Assembly: GCA_021770785.1 (NCBI GenBank)
Contig: JAETQH010000004.1
Location: forward strand, 1-64,000
Length of the DNA stretch: 64,000 bases
Direction of reading: 5' to 3'
DNA from: Lachnospiraceae bacterium
GTDB lineage: Bacteria; Bacillota; Clostridia; Lachnospirales; Lachnospiraceae
Shown here: one piece after another, positions 7,859 to 17,149 of the stretch
How the letters are laid out: the number at the start of each line of letters is the position of its first letter
How positions within the stretch are numbered: position 1 is the stretch's first letter
Made by a program: the position numbers and the translations under genes
The notes under the pieces: generated by a model
What the model saw: the letters and a program-made list of their open reading frames with translations, nothing else
Databases searched by the model: none
What the model was told of the DNA's origin: nothing

Positions 7859-10813
7859 TTAATTATTCTTTGAAGTCGTTTTACTTTCTACTGTGATTAG
7901 CTGTGTAGCTAAATCTTTTTTATATTTCCTGACAGCAAGTAATTCTAAGCACACTACCAATGCGATACCAATAATATCTATTACGATAAGCATAATCTGC
8001 CAATTCTCCAGTCCGCCCTGTTCAGATGCACATGCACGACTGTTTGCAACGGTATATAAAATATTGTGTGCTGAGTTACGCGCTGCGATAATAGAGGTCG
8101 CACTTGCCTGGTCGGTCAGGTGGTTTGTCTCTGTATCCATCGGAGCAAGACACATATCTGTACCGCCGCGAATTGCCTGATCAGCATCCATGTAGCCATA
8201 TACACCATAATAGTCCGTTAATACAAATCCACGGAAGCCCCACTCATTACGGAGTACCGTTGTCTGTAATGGATAGTAAGCGCCTGACCACGTGGTTCCG
8301 ACATAGTTGAAGGAAGACATTACGGCATCTGCTCCCCCTTCTTTGACTGCAAGTTCAAATGGTTTCAAGTAAATTTCACGGATTGCCTGCTCACCTGACC
8401 ATGTACATACCATGCCGCAGCGGTTTGTTTCCTGGTCATTTAATGCAAAGTGCTTAATGTAAGAATATACACCATATTCTTCTGCACCGGCTACTGCTGC
8501 CGCTGCCATCTTACCAGACATCAATCCGTCCTCGGAATAGTACTCAAAATTACGTCCTGCAAATGCACTTCTGTGAATGTTCATAGCCGGTGCGTACCAG
8601 CCGGATACTCCCATCTCATCTGCCATCTTACCGATTGCAGCGCCAAATGCCTGTGCTAAATCCACATTCCATGTAGCGGCAATCATGGTTGCTGCCGGGA
8701 AACCAATCGATGCCTTTCCAGTGAAGTTATTGTTGATAGATGCCGGTCCGTCACAGTCTGTGGTCTGTGGTTTTCCAACGCTGCTGACTGCTGCTGTTGA
8801 GTATCCGCCGTATGCAATCAATGAATCCATATCTGGTACGGTAAGCTGGTCTAATAATAAATCCCACTGCTCGTCATCATATGCTAATCCGCGCATATCT
8901 GTCAAAGTCAAGCCGTTATTTGCTCCGGTTGTCGGCATTACATCGTCTGCATTGTTATAATCCTCCGGATTATAGTTTGCATTATTGATAAATGCTGCCT
9001 TTTTCTCCTCCGGCATAGAGTAAGATGCCGGTGCTGCGGTTGCATCTGCATAATTTGCAAATCCGCCTGCCCTTGAGAGAGTCTCAAAATCTCCGGCTGC
9101 ATCTTCAAAAGAGCTTGTTGCTGCTACATCATCTGTAGAACGTGAATTGTTCTCGTCATATACTACGTCACTTGCTACAGTGTAGCTCTGACTGTTAATT
9201 ACCGTATGTGCATCTGTATTGATGGAAATCTGATAATCTCCCGCCTCTAATACATAGCAGCCCTTTCCGTCTTCATCAAAAGAAGCCATGTCCTCTGCGT
9301 TAAAGCTGATGGTGACTGTCTCACTTGCACCTGGCTCTAAGACTTCTGTCTTATCAAATGCAACTAAGTTCATTGCTGCTTTCTCAATGCCTCCGTTGGT
9401 GTATGGCGGATTGTAATATACTTCTACGACATCTTTACCAGCCACATCACCGGTATTTGTAACGGTTACATCAAAGCTTATTACGCCGTCTGCTTCCGTT
9501 ATCTCACCCATTTCCTGTGTAAATGTTGTGTAGGAAAGTCCATATCCAAACGGATACTGTACCATTGCGTCATAGTCAAATTCCATATTTCCTGCCTGCG
9601 CTTCCGCATAAGCCGTTTCATAGAATTTGTATCCTACATAAATACCTTCCACATAATTTACAAACGAAGGAATCGTAGTCTCTTCTGAACCTGTAACAAA
9701 ATCAACGGCTGTATAAGCATGTTCATCCATGTTGTCATAGATAAAACTGCCAAAATTGTTGTAAGTCGGTGCGGTTGTTAAATCTTTTACAAAGGTATCT
9801 ACTGTCTTACCAGATGGATTTATCGTACCTGCAAGAATTTCTCCCAATGCGGTAAAACCTGTTTGTCCGGGACCTGCTGTCCAGATAGCTGCCTTGATGG
9901 AAGCATATTCATCTAAGAAACCAAGCTCCATGGTATTTGCAGAGTTAATCACTACAATAACATTTGCGTAATCCGCAACTACGCGGTCTAACATCTGAAG
10001 CTCGCGATTAGACAGCTCAAGATAATGCTTAGAGGTATCAATATCATCCGCATTCTCACTGTAACGTACTCCGGTAGAACCAAAGCCGCCGCCTTCCACA
10101 AAGGTATCCTCAGAAGAGATGCTCATCGGAAGATCTGCACCCTCTCCACCAGAGCGGGCAATCACAACAACCGCCGTGTCGGAAAACTCTTTTGCAGATT
10201 CAAAAATACCTGCTGCGTTATAATCATCCATAGATGGCTCTTTTACCGTCCAGTCCTGTCCCCACATACCAACAGTCGGGCGGGTGTTGCTGTATTCCGT
10301 ATAGAAATTTACCAAATCTTCATTTACGGAAAAGCCTGCTTCTCTTAAGCTGTCAAGAATGGTAACTGTCTCATATTCCGCTGACATGCTGCCGGAACCT
10401 GTTCCGCCATAAAGCGGATTTGTGGAAGACCAGCCAAATACGTTGATGTTCTTGCCGCTCTCTAACGGAAGTGCTTTTCCCTCATTTTTCAGAAGTACCA
10501 TACCCTCTTCCGCAATATCGGTACAAAGCTCCTCGGACTGCGCAATACTTTCCTCCGAAATAGAACCTGACCCCATTGCCAATGCCACCATGGTATTCAT
10601 CGGGCCGCAAATAATAACATTTACAATCACTACAACCGCCAAAAGAAATGCAATCCACGCTTCTTTGCGGATTAACTTTCTCAATGGCTTTTTCATTTTC
10701 AGACATGCAACTGTTGCAATGATTGCCAGCAAAAGGCATACAACCAATGCGATAATCTGTGATTTGCATGACTGCAAGACGGTGATAACGTCATTCATGT
10801 TAATAGCTAACAT
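7859..10813 (-). CDS. Membrane-anchored GH3 glycosidase with permuted domain order
   Basis: This 984-residue GH3 protein has its domains in the reverse order. Two hydrophobic segments lie near the N terminus (IIALVVCLLLAIIATVACL and WIAFLLAVVVIVNVIICG). The alpha/beta GH3 C domain follows (about 70-440), then a fibronectin-III-like domain, then the catalytic barrel (about 620-950) with the nucleophile aspartate in VLTDYYG (about 866). A final membrane segment near 945 precedes a basic tail. In ordinary GH3 enzymes, as in the gene at 3014, the barrel comes first. Permuted GH3 enzymes are known in gut Firmicutes and bifidobacteria. I chose the ATG at 10813 (GGGAGGAAGAAAAA upstream). The side of the membrane on which the catalytic part lies is unclear. 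Confidence 0.85.
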   Translation of the reverse strand: MLAINMNDVITVLQSCKSQIIALVVCLLLAIIATVACLKMKKPLRKLIRKEAWIAFLLAVVVIVNVIICGPMNTMVALAMGSGSISEESIAQSEELCTDIAEEGMVLLKNEGKALPLESGKNINVFGWSSTNPLYGGTGSGSMSAEYETVTILDSLREAGFSVNEDLVNFYTEYSNTRPTVGMWGQDWTVKEPSMDDYNAAGIFESAKEFSDTAVVVIARSGGEGADLPMSISSEDTFVEGGGFGSTGVRYSENADDIDTSKHYLELSNRELQMLDRVVADYANVIVVINSANTMELGFLDEYASIKAAIWTAGPGQTGFTALGEILAGTINPSGKTVDTFVKDLTTAPTYNNFGSFIYDNMDEHAYTAVDFVTGSEETTIPSFVNYVEGIYVGYKFYETAYAEAQAGNMEFDYDAMVQYPFGYGLSYTTFTQEMGEITEADGVISFDVTVTNTGDVAGKDVVEVYYNPPYTNGGIEKAAMNLVAFDKTEVLEPGASETVTISFNAEDMASFDEDGKGCYVLEAGDYQISINTDAHTVINSQSYTVASDVVYDENNSRSTDDVAATSSFEDAAGDFETLSRAGGFANYADATAAPASYSMPEEKKAAFINNANYNPEDYNNADDVMPTTGANNGLTLTDMRGLAYDDEQWDLLLDQLTVPDMDSLIAYGGYSTAAVSSVGKPQTTDCDGPASINNNFTGKASIGFPAATMIAATWNVDLAQAFGAAIGKMADEMGVSGWYAPAMNIHRSAFAGRNFEYYSEDGLMSGKMAAAAVAGAEEYGVYSYIKHFALNDQETNRCGMVCTWSGEQAIREIYLKPFELAVKEGGADAVMSSFNYVGTTWSGAYYPLQTTVLRNEWGFRGFVLTDYYGVYGYMDADQAIRGGTDMCLAPMDTETNHLTDQASATSIIAARNSAHNILYTVANSRACASEQGGLENWQIMLIVIDIIGIALVVCLELLAVRKYKKDLATQLITVESKTTSKNN

Positions 10814-10869
10814 TTTTTCTTCCTCCCAATCATTTTTATTTGCTCGTTGCCGAACCTTGTATCCTAATA

Positions 10870-10931
10870 CTAGCACAAACAAAATTAATTGGTGAAAATT
10901 TGCATGAACTGCACGTTTTATGCACAAACGG
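10870..10931. promoter_or_regulatory. GCACAAA repeat motif upstream of the second GH3 gene
   Basis: TAGCACAAACAAAA (from 10871) and TATGCACAAACGG (from 10919) repeat the motif seen upstream of the first GH3 gene; TGCACAAAC is identical in both promoter regions. A partial palindrome, TGCACGTTTTATGCA, overlaps the second copy. Regulatory role is inferred. Confidence 0.3.
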
Positions 10932-11042
10932 ATTGTAATATTGTATATATTCACAAAAATATTTTTGAAAAATTATGCAAATCCTCCAAAACTATTTCTA
11001 ATCTGACTCCCGTTGCTGCTTCTCAATCTCCTGTTGTAAACA

Positions 11043-11071
11043 AGACGGTCTCTGCCCTGTGGCAGTAGTCT
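11043..11071 (-). terminator. Possible terminator after the amidohydrolase gene
   Basis: CTGCC and GGCAG form a tight stem flanked by AGAC/GTCT pairs, shortly after the amidohydrolase stop codon on the minus strand. The T-run is poor (TTGTTT). Confidence 0.4.
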
Positions 11072-11088
11072 GAATGTTGTCGCCCGTA

Positions 11089-12267
11089 TTATGACTGATA
11101 CACAACTTTACCATCGATAATTGTATATAGAATCCGTGTATCCACTGCAAAAGGTGTGCCTTTTACCAGCACAAAATCCGCATCCTTTCCCTCTTCGATG
11201 CTGCCTACCCTAGTCTCTGCACCGATATGCTTTGCAGCGTTAATGGTAATCGCCTGCAACGCCTCAAATTCGCTTAATCCACTGTAGATTGCCCGTCCTG
11301 CACAAAGGGCTAAAAACCGTTCTTCAATTACGGGTGAATCCGTGATGATGGACACCTGGCATCCCGCTTTCGCTAAAATTACCGGGGTCTGAAAGCCCTT
11401 ATTTCTCAGTTCGTACTTAGTGGCATGACCGAAAGAAGGTCCTACTGCCACCGGAAATCCTTCTTTTGCCAAATCATCGGCTATTAGCGCACCGTCTGTG
11501 GTGTGGTCTATCCGCAGCTCTAAGCCAAATTCTTTGGCAATGCGGATTGCCGTATAGATATCATCAGCCCGGTGGGCGTGAGCCTTTAAGGGCATCTCTC
11601 CCCTAATAACGGGCAGCATCGCTTCTAATTTTACGTCATAGGCAGGCAATTTGGAATAATCAATGTTGTCAGGATAGCCCGCCGCTTTTAATTTCCGGTC
11701 ATAAAGAATGGTCTGGTTTAACACCTCCCGCAGCTTTGCCGCCACTGACATCCGGGAATACACCCCTTTATCCTTGTAACAGTTTTTGGGATTTTCCCCA
11801 AAGGCGATTTTCATGCCGGATTTTTCTTTCACAATCATATCGTCAATGCGTTTTCCATAGGTCTTGATGACACAGAAAGTTCCGCCGATGATATTCGAGC
11901 TTCCCGGCCCGGTGGACACGCAGGTGACACCGCCCTCCCTTGCCATCTGAAAGGTTTCATCCTGGGGATTGATGGCGTCAATGGCGGAAAGCTGGGGCGT
12001 CACCGGGTCTCCCAGCTCGTTAAAATCCTGTCCTGCAAAGCCCGCCGCAAAACCGTCAAGTCCCAGGTGGCAGTGAGCGTCCACAAACCCCGGATAAATG
12101 TCAATACCTGTTGCGTCTATGACCTCCGCCTCATTTACGATTTTTCCCTCCAGCACCGGAGCGATTTTTTTGATTTTTCCGCTTTCTGCTAAAATATCTG
12201 CGACAAACGGTTCCTCTTCTATGGCGTTATGGATTGTGCCCTGTTTTAATAGTAAATAGCTGCTCAT
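11089..12267 (-). CDS. Amidohydrolase of the imidazolonepropionase-like group
   Basis: The product is a 392-residue cytoplasmic metal-dependent hydrolase. The metal ligands are visible: HxH in PGFVDAHCHLGLDG (about residues 63-65), further histidines in LKAHAHRADD and RIDHTTDGA, and the aspartate in SIITDSP. A C-terminal beta-sandwich piece (GKDADFVLVKGTP) is typical of the superfamily. The substrate cannot be assigned; relatives act on imidazolonepropionate, prolidase-type peptides or iso-aspartyl peptides. The ATG at 12267 has AGAGGGGGAACAAAC in front; a start at 12324 lacks a ribosome binding site. It appears to be a single-gene unit between terminators. Confidence 0.82.
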   Translation of the reverse strand: MSSYLLLKQGTIHNAIEEEPFVADILAESGKIKKIAPVLEGKIVNEAEVIDATGIDIYPGFVDAHCHLGLDGFAAGFAGQDFNELGDPVTPQLSAIDAINPQDETFQMAREGGVTCVSTGPGSSNIIGGTFCVIKTYGKRIDDMIVKEKSGMKIAFGENPKNCYKDKGVYSRMSVAAKLREVLNQTILYDRKLKAAGYPDNIDYSKLPAYDVKLEAMLPVIRGEMPLKAHAHRADDIYTAIRIAKEFGLELRIDHTTDGALIADDLAKEGFPVAVGPSFGHATKYELRNKGFQTPVILAKAGCQVSIITDSPVIEERFLALCAGRAIYSGLSEFEALQAITINAAKHIGAETRVGSIEEGKDADFVLVKGTPFAVDTRILYTIIDGKVVYQS

Positions 12268-12354
12268 ATGTTTGTTCCCCCTCTTTGGCTCTGCGCTAAA
12301 ACCGTCTATTTTCCTGCTGCGCAAAGTATGGCATATTTACTTTATATTATAACC

Positions 12355-12388
12355 GAAAAAAGTGCCGGGTAAACCCGGCACTTTTTTT
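12355..12388. terminator. Bidirectional terminator
   Basis: AGTGCCGGGT and ACCCGGCACT form a perfect 10-bp stem at 12361-12382. There is an A-run on the left and seven T residues on the right, so it can act on either strand. It isolates the amidohydrolase from the region to its right. Confidence 0.85.
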
Positions 12389-12642
12389 GTTGTTCCTGTC
12401 TGTATCTTATAATACAATAAGCCAAGCAAGAAGCTTTCATCCTATGTGTTCGGATATACTGCTAGAAAGACGCATGGTTTACAATTTAATGTTCCATGCG
12501 CCTTTACGCTGTTTTATTGATATTAAATTGTTTTGCTGATTATGCTAACTGTATAATTTCAGCTTCGATTTTTTTCATTCATCAAATGATAATGTTGGGA
12601 TAAAAAAATATATTATTGAGTGTTAATATTAGAAAGTCAAAA

Positions 12643-12671
12643 TTGTATAGACTTTTCAATTTTGGTAATAC
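12643..12671 (+). promoter_or_regulatory. Promoter in front of the 14-residue micro-ORF
   Basis: TTGTAT (12643-12648) and TAATAC (12666-12671) are spaced by 17 nt. A dyad, CAAAATTG and CAATTTTG, spans the -35 box and the spacer and could be an operator. Confidence 0.45.
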
Positions 12672-12694
12672 ACATAGCTCGAGGAGGTCACAAA

Positions 12695-12739
12695 ATGTCT
12701 GAAACCAAACTCCCATACACATATCAAAAAACTAATTAG
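12695..12739 (+). CDS. Micro-ORF of 14 codons with a strong ribosome binding site
   Basis: The ATG is preceded by GAGGAGGTCACAAA, one of the best ribosome binding sites in the window, and by a plausible promoter. The product would be MSETKLPYTYQKTN, followed by TAG. No longer reading frame continues from it. It may be a genuine small peptide, a leader peptide, or the start of a gene destroyed by deletion. I do not recognise a family. Confidence 0.35.
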   Translation: MSETKLPYTYQKTN

Positions 12740-13011
12740 AAAATACCACTGCATTTTTCCGAATTTATATGCAAATTAGAAGGAAAAAATTTCAGTACCA
12801 TCATCGCTCCTGTAATAGGCAGTTAAACTTTATTCCCAATGCACATAACCTTAAAGCTTCCTCCTTAGCTTTCAGCCACATAAGAACTAAGATGGAAAAG
12901 ACACAAATACTCCGCACTGACAATGTAAAGAAAGCCCCTTTGATATGGTGCTATGTTTTTTCCTGTCTACAGTAATTTGCTCCTTTTGCCGTCTATCCTG
13001 TTTCCCTAGCA

Positions 13012-13070
13012 TAAAAAAACTCCCGCATTTTTCCATTGCGCATCTTACCACGCAGCCAAAAATGCAGGAG
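13012..13070 (-). terminator. Terminator of the fructose PTS operon
   Basis: On the minus strand CTCCTGCATTTTT pairs with AAAAATGCGGGAG around a 25-nt loop and is followed by seven T residues. It starts 11 bp after the ptsI stop codon. Confidence 0.75.
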
Positions 13071-13080
13071 CCTTTCCTTT

Positions 13081-14790
13081 TTATTCGTTTTTCCTCAAAT
13101 CCACATTCCGTATCCTATCCCTCACCCGCAGCACCATAGACGGTGACACCGAAAGCTCATCAAATCCCATCCGAAGGAATGTTTCCGTCAGTTCCGTATC
13201 CGCTCCAAGCTCTCCGCAGATACCAACCCAGCAGCCCTCCTTGTGGCCGTTATCCACCACCATTTTCAACATTCGAAGCACCGCCTCATGATGTGCGTCA
13301 TAGATACTATCCAGCTTCGGATTCTGCCTGTCAATCGCCAGAGTGTACTGGGTCAAATCGTTCGTCCCAATGGAGAAGAAATCCACCTCCTTCGCCAGTA
13401 AATCACTAATCATCACCGCTGCCGGGGTTTCAATCATAATGCCGATTTCCACTTCTTTATAAGGCAGCCCGTCCCGGTCAAGCTCTGCTTTAACTTCCTT
13501 AATAATTTCCTTAATCGCATGCACTTCCGCCACGGAAATAATCATCGGAAACATAATGGAAATCGTTCCGTAATAGCTCGCCCGGTAAATTGCCCGAAGC
13601 TGGGTTTTAAAGATTTCCTTTCTGTCAAGACAGATACGGATGGCGCGATAGCCCAGCGCCGGATTTTCCTCTTTCTCTAAGTTAAAATATCCTACCTGTT
13701 TGTCTGCGCCGATATCTAAGGTGCGGATAATCACCTTTTTCCCGGCCATATTTTCCGCTACCGTTTTATAGGCGGTAAACTGGGCCTCTTCCGTCGGGTA
13801 GTCCTCCGCTTCTAAATAGAGGAACTCACTGCGGAATAAGCCGATTCCTCCTGCGTCATTGGCGAGAACGTTTGCCACATCCGCCACACCCCCGATGTTG
13901 GCGTAGAGATTGATTTTCTTTCCGTCTAAGGTTACATTCTCTTTTCCCTTTAATTCCTGAAGCAGCCGTTTCTTCTGCTCATCTTCCTCTTTTAATTTCC
14001 GGTACTTTGCTAAAGTTTCTTCGTCCGGGTTAAGATAGAATTTTCCCTGATAACCGTCCACAATACCAAGCACTCCGTCTATCGCCACACTGCTGTCCGT
14101 CCCTGCTGCTGCATTTTGGGAAAAGCTGCTTTCGCCGGACGGCGCCTCATCTAATTTTTCCGGAAAATCCACCCCGATTAATGCCGGAATGTTCATGGTA
14201 CGGGCAAGAATCGCGGTGTGGGAATTGGTTGAACCGTGCCGTGTCACGAAGGACAACACCTTGGATTTATCAAGCTGCACCGTTTCGCTGGGGGCAAGGT
14301 CATCCGCCAGTAAAATCACAGGTTCCTCTCCGGTGGTGGTTCCTGCGGTGCTGCCCTGCAGGATAGAAATGACACGGTTGGAAATATCCTTTACATCTGC
14401 GGCACGCTCTCTCATATAATCATCTTCCATTGCCGCAAACATGGCGGAAAAATTATCCCCGGTGGACGCTACTGCAAACTCTGCATTGACCTCCTGGGTT
14501 TTTATCATATTAGTAACAGATTCCATGTAATCCTGGTCATCTAACATCATCTGGTGAATTTCAAAAATTGCTGCGTTGACTTCGCCCACTTCCTTTACGG
14601 CTTTTTCATAAAAGCCCGCCAGCTGACGCTTCGCTTCTTCCTTCGCCTCTAAAAAACGGTTGTTTTCCGCCTCCGTATCTGCAACCTTACTCCGTTTCAC
14701 CGCATGATCTTTTTTCCCATATACCGATAACTTACCGATAGCGATTCCGCCAAACACGCTCTTTCCTTCCAATACCATACTGCTTCCCAT
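13081..14790 (-). CDS. ptsI: PTS enzyme I (phosphoenolpyruvate-protein phosphotransferase)
   Basis: This is the first phosphotransferase of the sugar PTS. It takes phosphate from phosphoenolpyruvate and passes it to HPr in the cytoplasm. The 569-residue length is normal. The HPr-binding part comes first, then the swivelling domain with the active-site histidine in RHGSTNSHTAILAR (about residue 188). The C-terminal PEP-binding barrel has GGIGLFRSEFLYL, IMIETPAAVMISD, SIGTNDLTQY and GICGELGAD. Two ATGs, at 14790 and 14778, both have usable ribosome binding sites; I chose the first. It is the last gene of the fruR-fruK-fruA-ptsH-ptsI operon, 90 bp after ptsH. Confidence 0.95.
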   Translation of the reverse strand: MGSSMVLEGKSVFGGIAIGKLSVYGKKDHAVKRSKVADTEAENNRFLEAKEEAKRQLAGFYEKAVKEVGEVNAAIFEIHQMMLDDQDYMESVTNMIKTQEVNAEFAVASTGDNFSAMFAAMEDDYMRERAADVKDISNRVISILQGSTAGTTTGEEPVILLADDLAPSETVQLDKSKVLSFVTRHGSTNSHTAILARTMNIPALIGVDFPEKLDEAPSGESSFSQNAAAGTDSSVAIDGVLGIVDGYQGKFYLNPDEETLAKYRKLKEEDEQKKRLLQELKGKENVTLDGKKINLYANIGGVADVANVLANDAGGIGLFRSEFLYLEAEDYPTEEAQFTAYKTVAENMAGKKVIIRTLDIGADKQVGYFNLEKEENPALGYRAIRICLDRKEIFKTQLRAIYRASYYGTISIMFPMIISVAEVHAIKEIIKEVKAELDRDGLPYKEVEIGIMIETPAAVMISDLLAKEVDFFSIGTNDLTQYTLAIDRQNPKLDSIYDAHHEAVLRMLKMVVDNGHKEGCWVGICGELGADTELTETFLRMGFDELSVSPSMVLRVRDRIRNVDLRKNE

Positions 14791-14880
14791 CCTTTCACCC
14801 CTGCATACTGCAGCTTTCTGATAAAGCCGTTTTCCCACACTGTTTCCTTCGACAACCCTCTTACACTCACAGCCTCCTTT

Positions 14881-15138
14881 TTACAGATTTCCTTCCAAAA
14901 ACTTACCGAGAACTGCAATGGCCTCTTCCTCCTGCTCCCCGTCAGTATGAATGGTAATTTCCTCCCCGCATTTTACGCCAAGTCCCATCACTCCGAAAAT
15001 ACGCTTTGCGTCCACTTCCTTATCTCCCTTTGCGATGGTAACGCTGCATGGGAACGATGCCGCCTCTTTTACAAATGCTCCCGCTGGTCTTGCGTGGATA
15101 CCCTCTTTGTCCTTAATCACATATTTTAATTCCTGCAT
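14881..15138 (-). CDS. ptsH: Phosphocarrier protein HPr
   Basis: This 85-residue phosphocarrier passes phosphate from enzyme I to EIIA domains. His15 lies in GIHARPAG as expected. The position equivalent to the regulatory Ser46 of Firmicute HPr (KSIMGVMSLG in Bacillus) reads KRIFGVMGLG, so serine is replaced by arginine at residue 46. HPr kinase could not phosphorylate it there, and it should not act as a CcpA corepressor through that route. Another HPr may do that job elsewhere in the genome. The ATG at 15138 has GAAAGGAATAGGTATAACT in front; a longer start at 15195 is not supported. Confidence 0.92.
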   Translation of the reverse strand: MQELKYVIKDKEGIHARPAGAFVKEAASFPCSVTIAKGDKEVDAKRIFGVMGLGVKCGEEITIHTDGEQEEEAIAVLGKFLEGNL

Positions 15139-15214
15139 AGTTATACCTATTCCTTTCCGGAACCGTCCGACGGCTTCTTCCTCGGACAGTTCCATAAAAT
15201 CATTTTTTATATTT

Positions 15215-17134
15215 TTATGCTGTTTTTACATCCTTTTTCAATACTCCCAGTAAGAAACAGGAGATGGCAGATCCAATGGCTAAAGCAATTAAGTACTGTA
15301 ACGGATGGCCTACGGTCAGAAATACGAAGATACCGCCGTGAGGAGCCATTAAGGTACAATCAAATGCCATGGAGATGGCTCCTGCCACTGCCGAACCCAC
15401 GATACATGCCGGAAGTACCCGGAGCGGGTCGGAAGCCGCAAAAGGAATTGCTCCCTCTGTAATAAAGGAAAGTCCCATAATAAAGTTTGTCGGTCCTGCT
15501 TTCCGCTCTTCTGCGGTAAATTTATTTTTGAAGAACAAGGTTGCCAATGCAATGGCGATAGGAGGAACCATTCCGCCAATCATAACTGCCGCCATAATAT
15601 TGTAATTTCCGGCTGCAATGGAAGCTGTTCCAAACACATATGCCGCTTTATTGACCGGGCCGCCCATGTCCACAGACATCATTCCGCCCAACAGCGCACC
15701 GAGAATAATTGCGCTTGCACCATTCATTCCATTTAAACCATTGTTAATTAAAGTATTTAAAGCTCCGATAGGCGGCTCTACCACGTAAGTCATAATCACT
15801 CCCACAAGGAATACTCCAATCAGTGGATATAACAATACTGGCTTGATACCCTCCAGACTGTCCGGCAGTTTTGAAAATGCCTTTTTCAGTCCCAGCACCA
15901 GATAACCTGCCAGAAAGCCCGCTACCAATGCACCTAAAAAACCGGAAGTACCGTTTGCCGCAACGGCTCCCCCCACAAAGCCAACCGCAAGACCGGGACG
16001 GTCTGCAATACTCATGGCGATAAAGCCGGCCAATATGGGAAGCATAAAGCCAAATGCCGTTCCGCCGATGGATTTAAACATAGCTGCCGCAGGAGTAATC
16101 GTTCCAAAGTTTCCTCTTTCCTCCATCGGAAGCGAATTTAAGTCTACAGAAAAGCCGTCAATCAGAAATGCAATGGCGATTAAGATACCGCCGCCTACTA
16201 CGAAGGGCAGCATATGTGAGACACCGTTCATCAGATGCTTATAAATCTGATGTCCGACACTGTCTTTGCCCTCTTCGTCCGCTTCTTCCGCCCTTGCGTT
16301 TCCTGCATGGTAAACAGCAGCATTTCCACCCATGGCCTTTTTCAACAGCTCTTCGGATTTGCTGATTCCGTCCGCCACTTTGCAGGAAATCACGGGCTTT
16401 CCGTTAAAGCGCTCCATGGGTACCTGAGTATCGGCTGCAACAATAATGCAATCCGCCTTTGCAATTTCTTCTTTCGTCAGCACATTTTTCGCGCCGCCGG
16501 AACCTCTGGTTTCCACTTTGATGTCACAGCCAAGCTCTTTTGCCTTTTTCTCTAAGCTCTCCGCCGCCATATAGGTATGGGCGATTCCCGTAGGGCACCC
16601 CGTTACCGCAAGAATGAATTTCTTCCCTGCCGTACTACTTTCCTCCTGCGGGGGCTCCGTTCCCTTTTCCTCTGCCTTTTCCGCCTCGGCCTCGTCAATG
16701 ACTTTTAAAAATTCTTCTACCGTTTTGGCATTGCGGAGAGAAGTGGTGAAATTTTCGTCCATCAACATCACCGACAGGCGGCTCAATACGTCTAAATGTA
16801 CATTATCCTCTGTATTCGGTGCAGCGATGAGAAAAATCAGACTGACTTTTTCCCCATCTAATGCATCAAAATTCACGCCGTCCTTTACCACCATGGCGGC
16901 AAGCCCCGGACGTTCCACCGAATCGGATTTACAGTGGGGAATGGCAATCCCCTCACCAATTCCTGTGGTCCCCTCTTCCTCTCTGGCAAATACGCCTTTC
17001 CGGTAAATTTCAATGTCCTTAATTTTATCGCTTTTTGCCATGAGATTTACCATCTGATTCAGCACATCTTCCTTTCCCCACGCAGCTCCATTCAGCTGAA
17101 TGCTCTCCGCTGCAAGTAAATCCCTAATTCTCAT
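15215..17134 (-). CDS. fruA: Fructose-specific PTS enzyme IIABC
   Basis: This 639-residue permease imports fructose while phosphorylating it at C1. The domains are ordered A-B-C. EIIA (about 1-145) has the phospho-histidine in GIAIPHCKSD. An acidic linker (about 146-168) follows. EIIB (about 170-270) has the phospho-cysteine in VTGCPTGIAHTYMAAE. EIIC (about 290-639) has some nine membrane segments. GGAGGAAGGAATT precedes the ATG. It lies 15 bp after fruK and 76 bp before ptsH. Because ptsH and ptsI are in the same operon, the whole phosphorelay for fructose is co-regulated. Confidence 0.94.
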   Translation of the reverse strand: MRIRDLLAAESIQLNGAAWGKEDVLNQMVNLMAKSDKIKDIEIYRKGVFAREEEGTTGIGEGIAIPHCKSDSVERPGLAAMVVKDGVNFDALDGEKVSLIFLIAAPNTEDNVHLDVLSRLSVMLMDENFTTSLRNAKTVEEFLKVIDEAEAEKAEEKGTEPPQEESSTAGKKFILAVTGCPTGIAHTYMAAESLEKKAKELGCDIKVETRGSGGAKNVLTKEEIAKADCIIVAADTQVPMERFNGKPVISCKVADGISKSEELLKKAMGGNAAVYHAGNARAEEADEEGKDSVGHQIYKHLMNGVSHMLPFVVGGGILIAIAFLIDGFSVDLNSLPMEERGNFGTITPAAAMFKSIGGTAFGFMLPILAGFIAMSIADRPGLAVGFVGGAVAANGTSGFLGALVAGFLAGYLVLGLKKAFSKLPDSLEGIKPVLLYPLIGVFLVGVIMTYVVEPPIGALNTLINNGLNGMNGASAIILGALLGGMMSVDMGGPVNKAAYVFGTASIAAGNYNIMAAVMIGGMVPPIAIALATLFFKNKFTAEERKAGPTNFIMGLSFITEGAIPFAASDPLRVLPACIVGSAVAGAISMAFDCTLMAPHGGIFVFLTVGHPLQYLIALAIGSAISCFLLGVLKKDVKTA

Positions 17135-17149
17135 AATTCCTTCCTCCTG

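Larger units (their letters stand above)
12389..13011. other. Long mostly non-coding gap
   Basis: About 620 bp carry no convincing gene except the micro-ORF at 12695. CGCATGG at 12471 and CCATGCG at 12494 form a hairpin. CAAAATTG and CAATTTTG form another around 12638-12664. The right half (12740-13000) shows only short ORFs with poor start sites and no recognisable protein. It may be a decayed gene or hold an unrecognised RNA. Confidence 0.5.

Noticed and set aside
12769-12975. Plus-strand ORF of 68 codons in the gap before ptsI
   Set aside because: No ribosome binding site, random-looking composition and no similarity I recognise.
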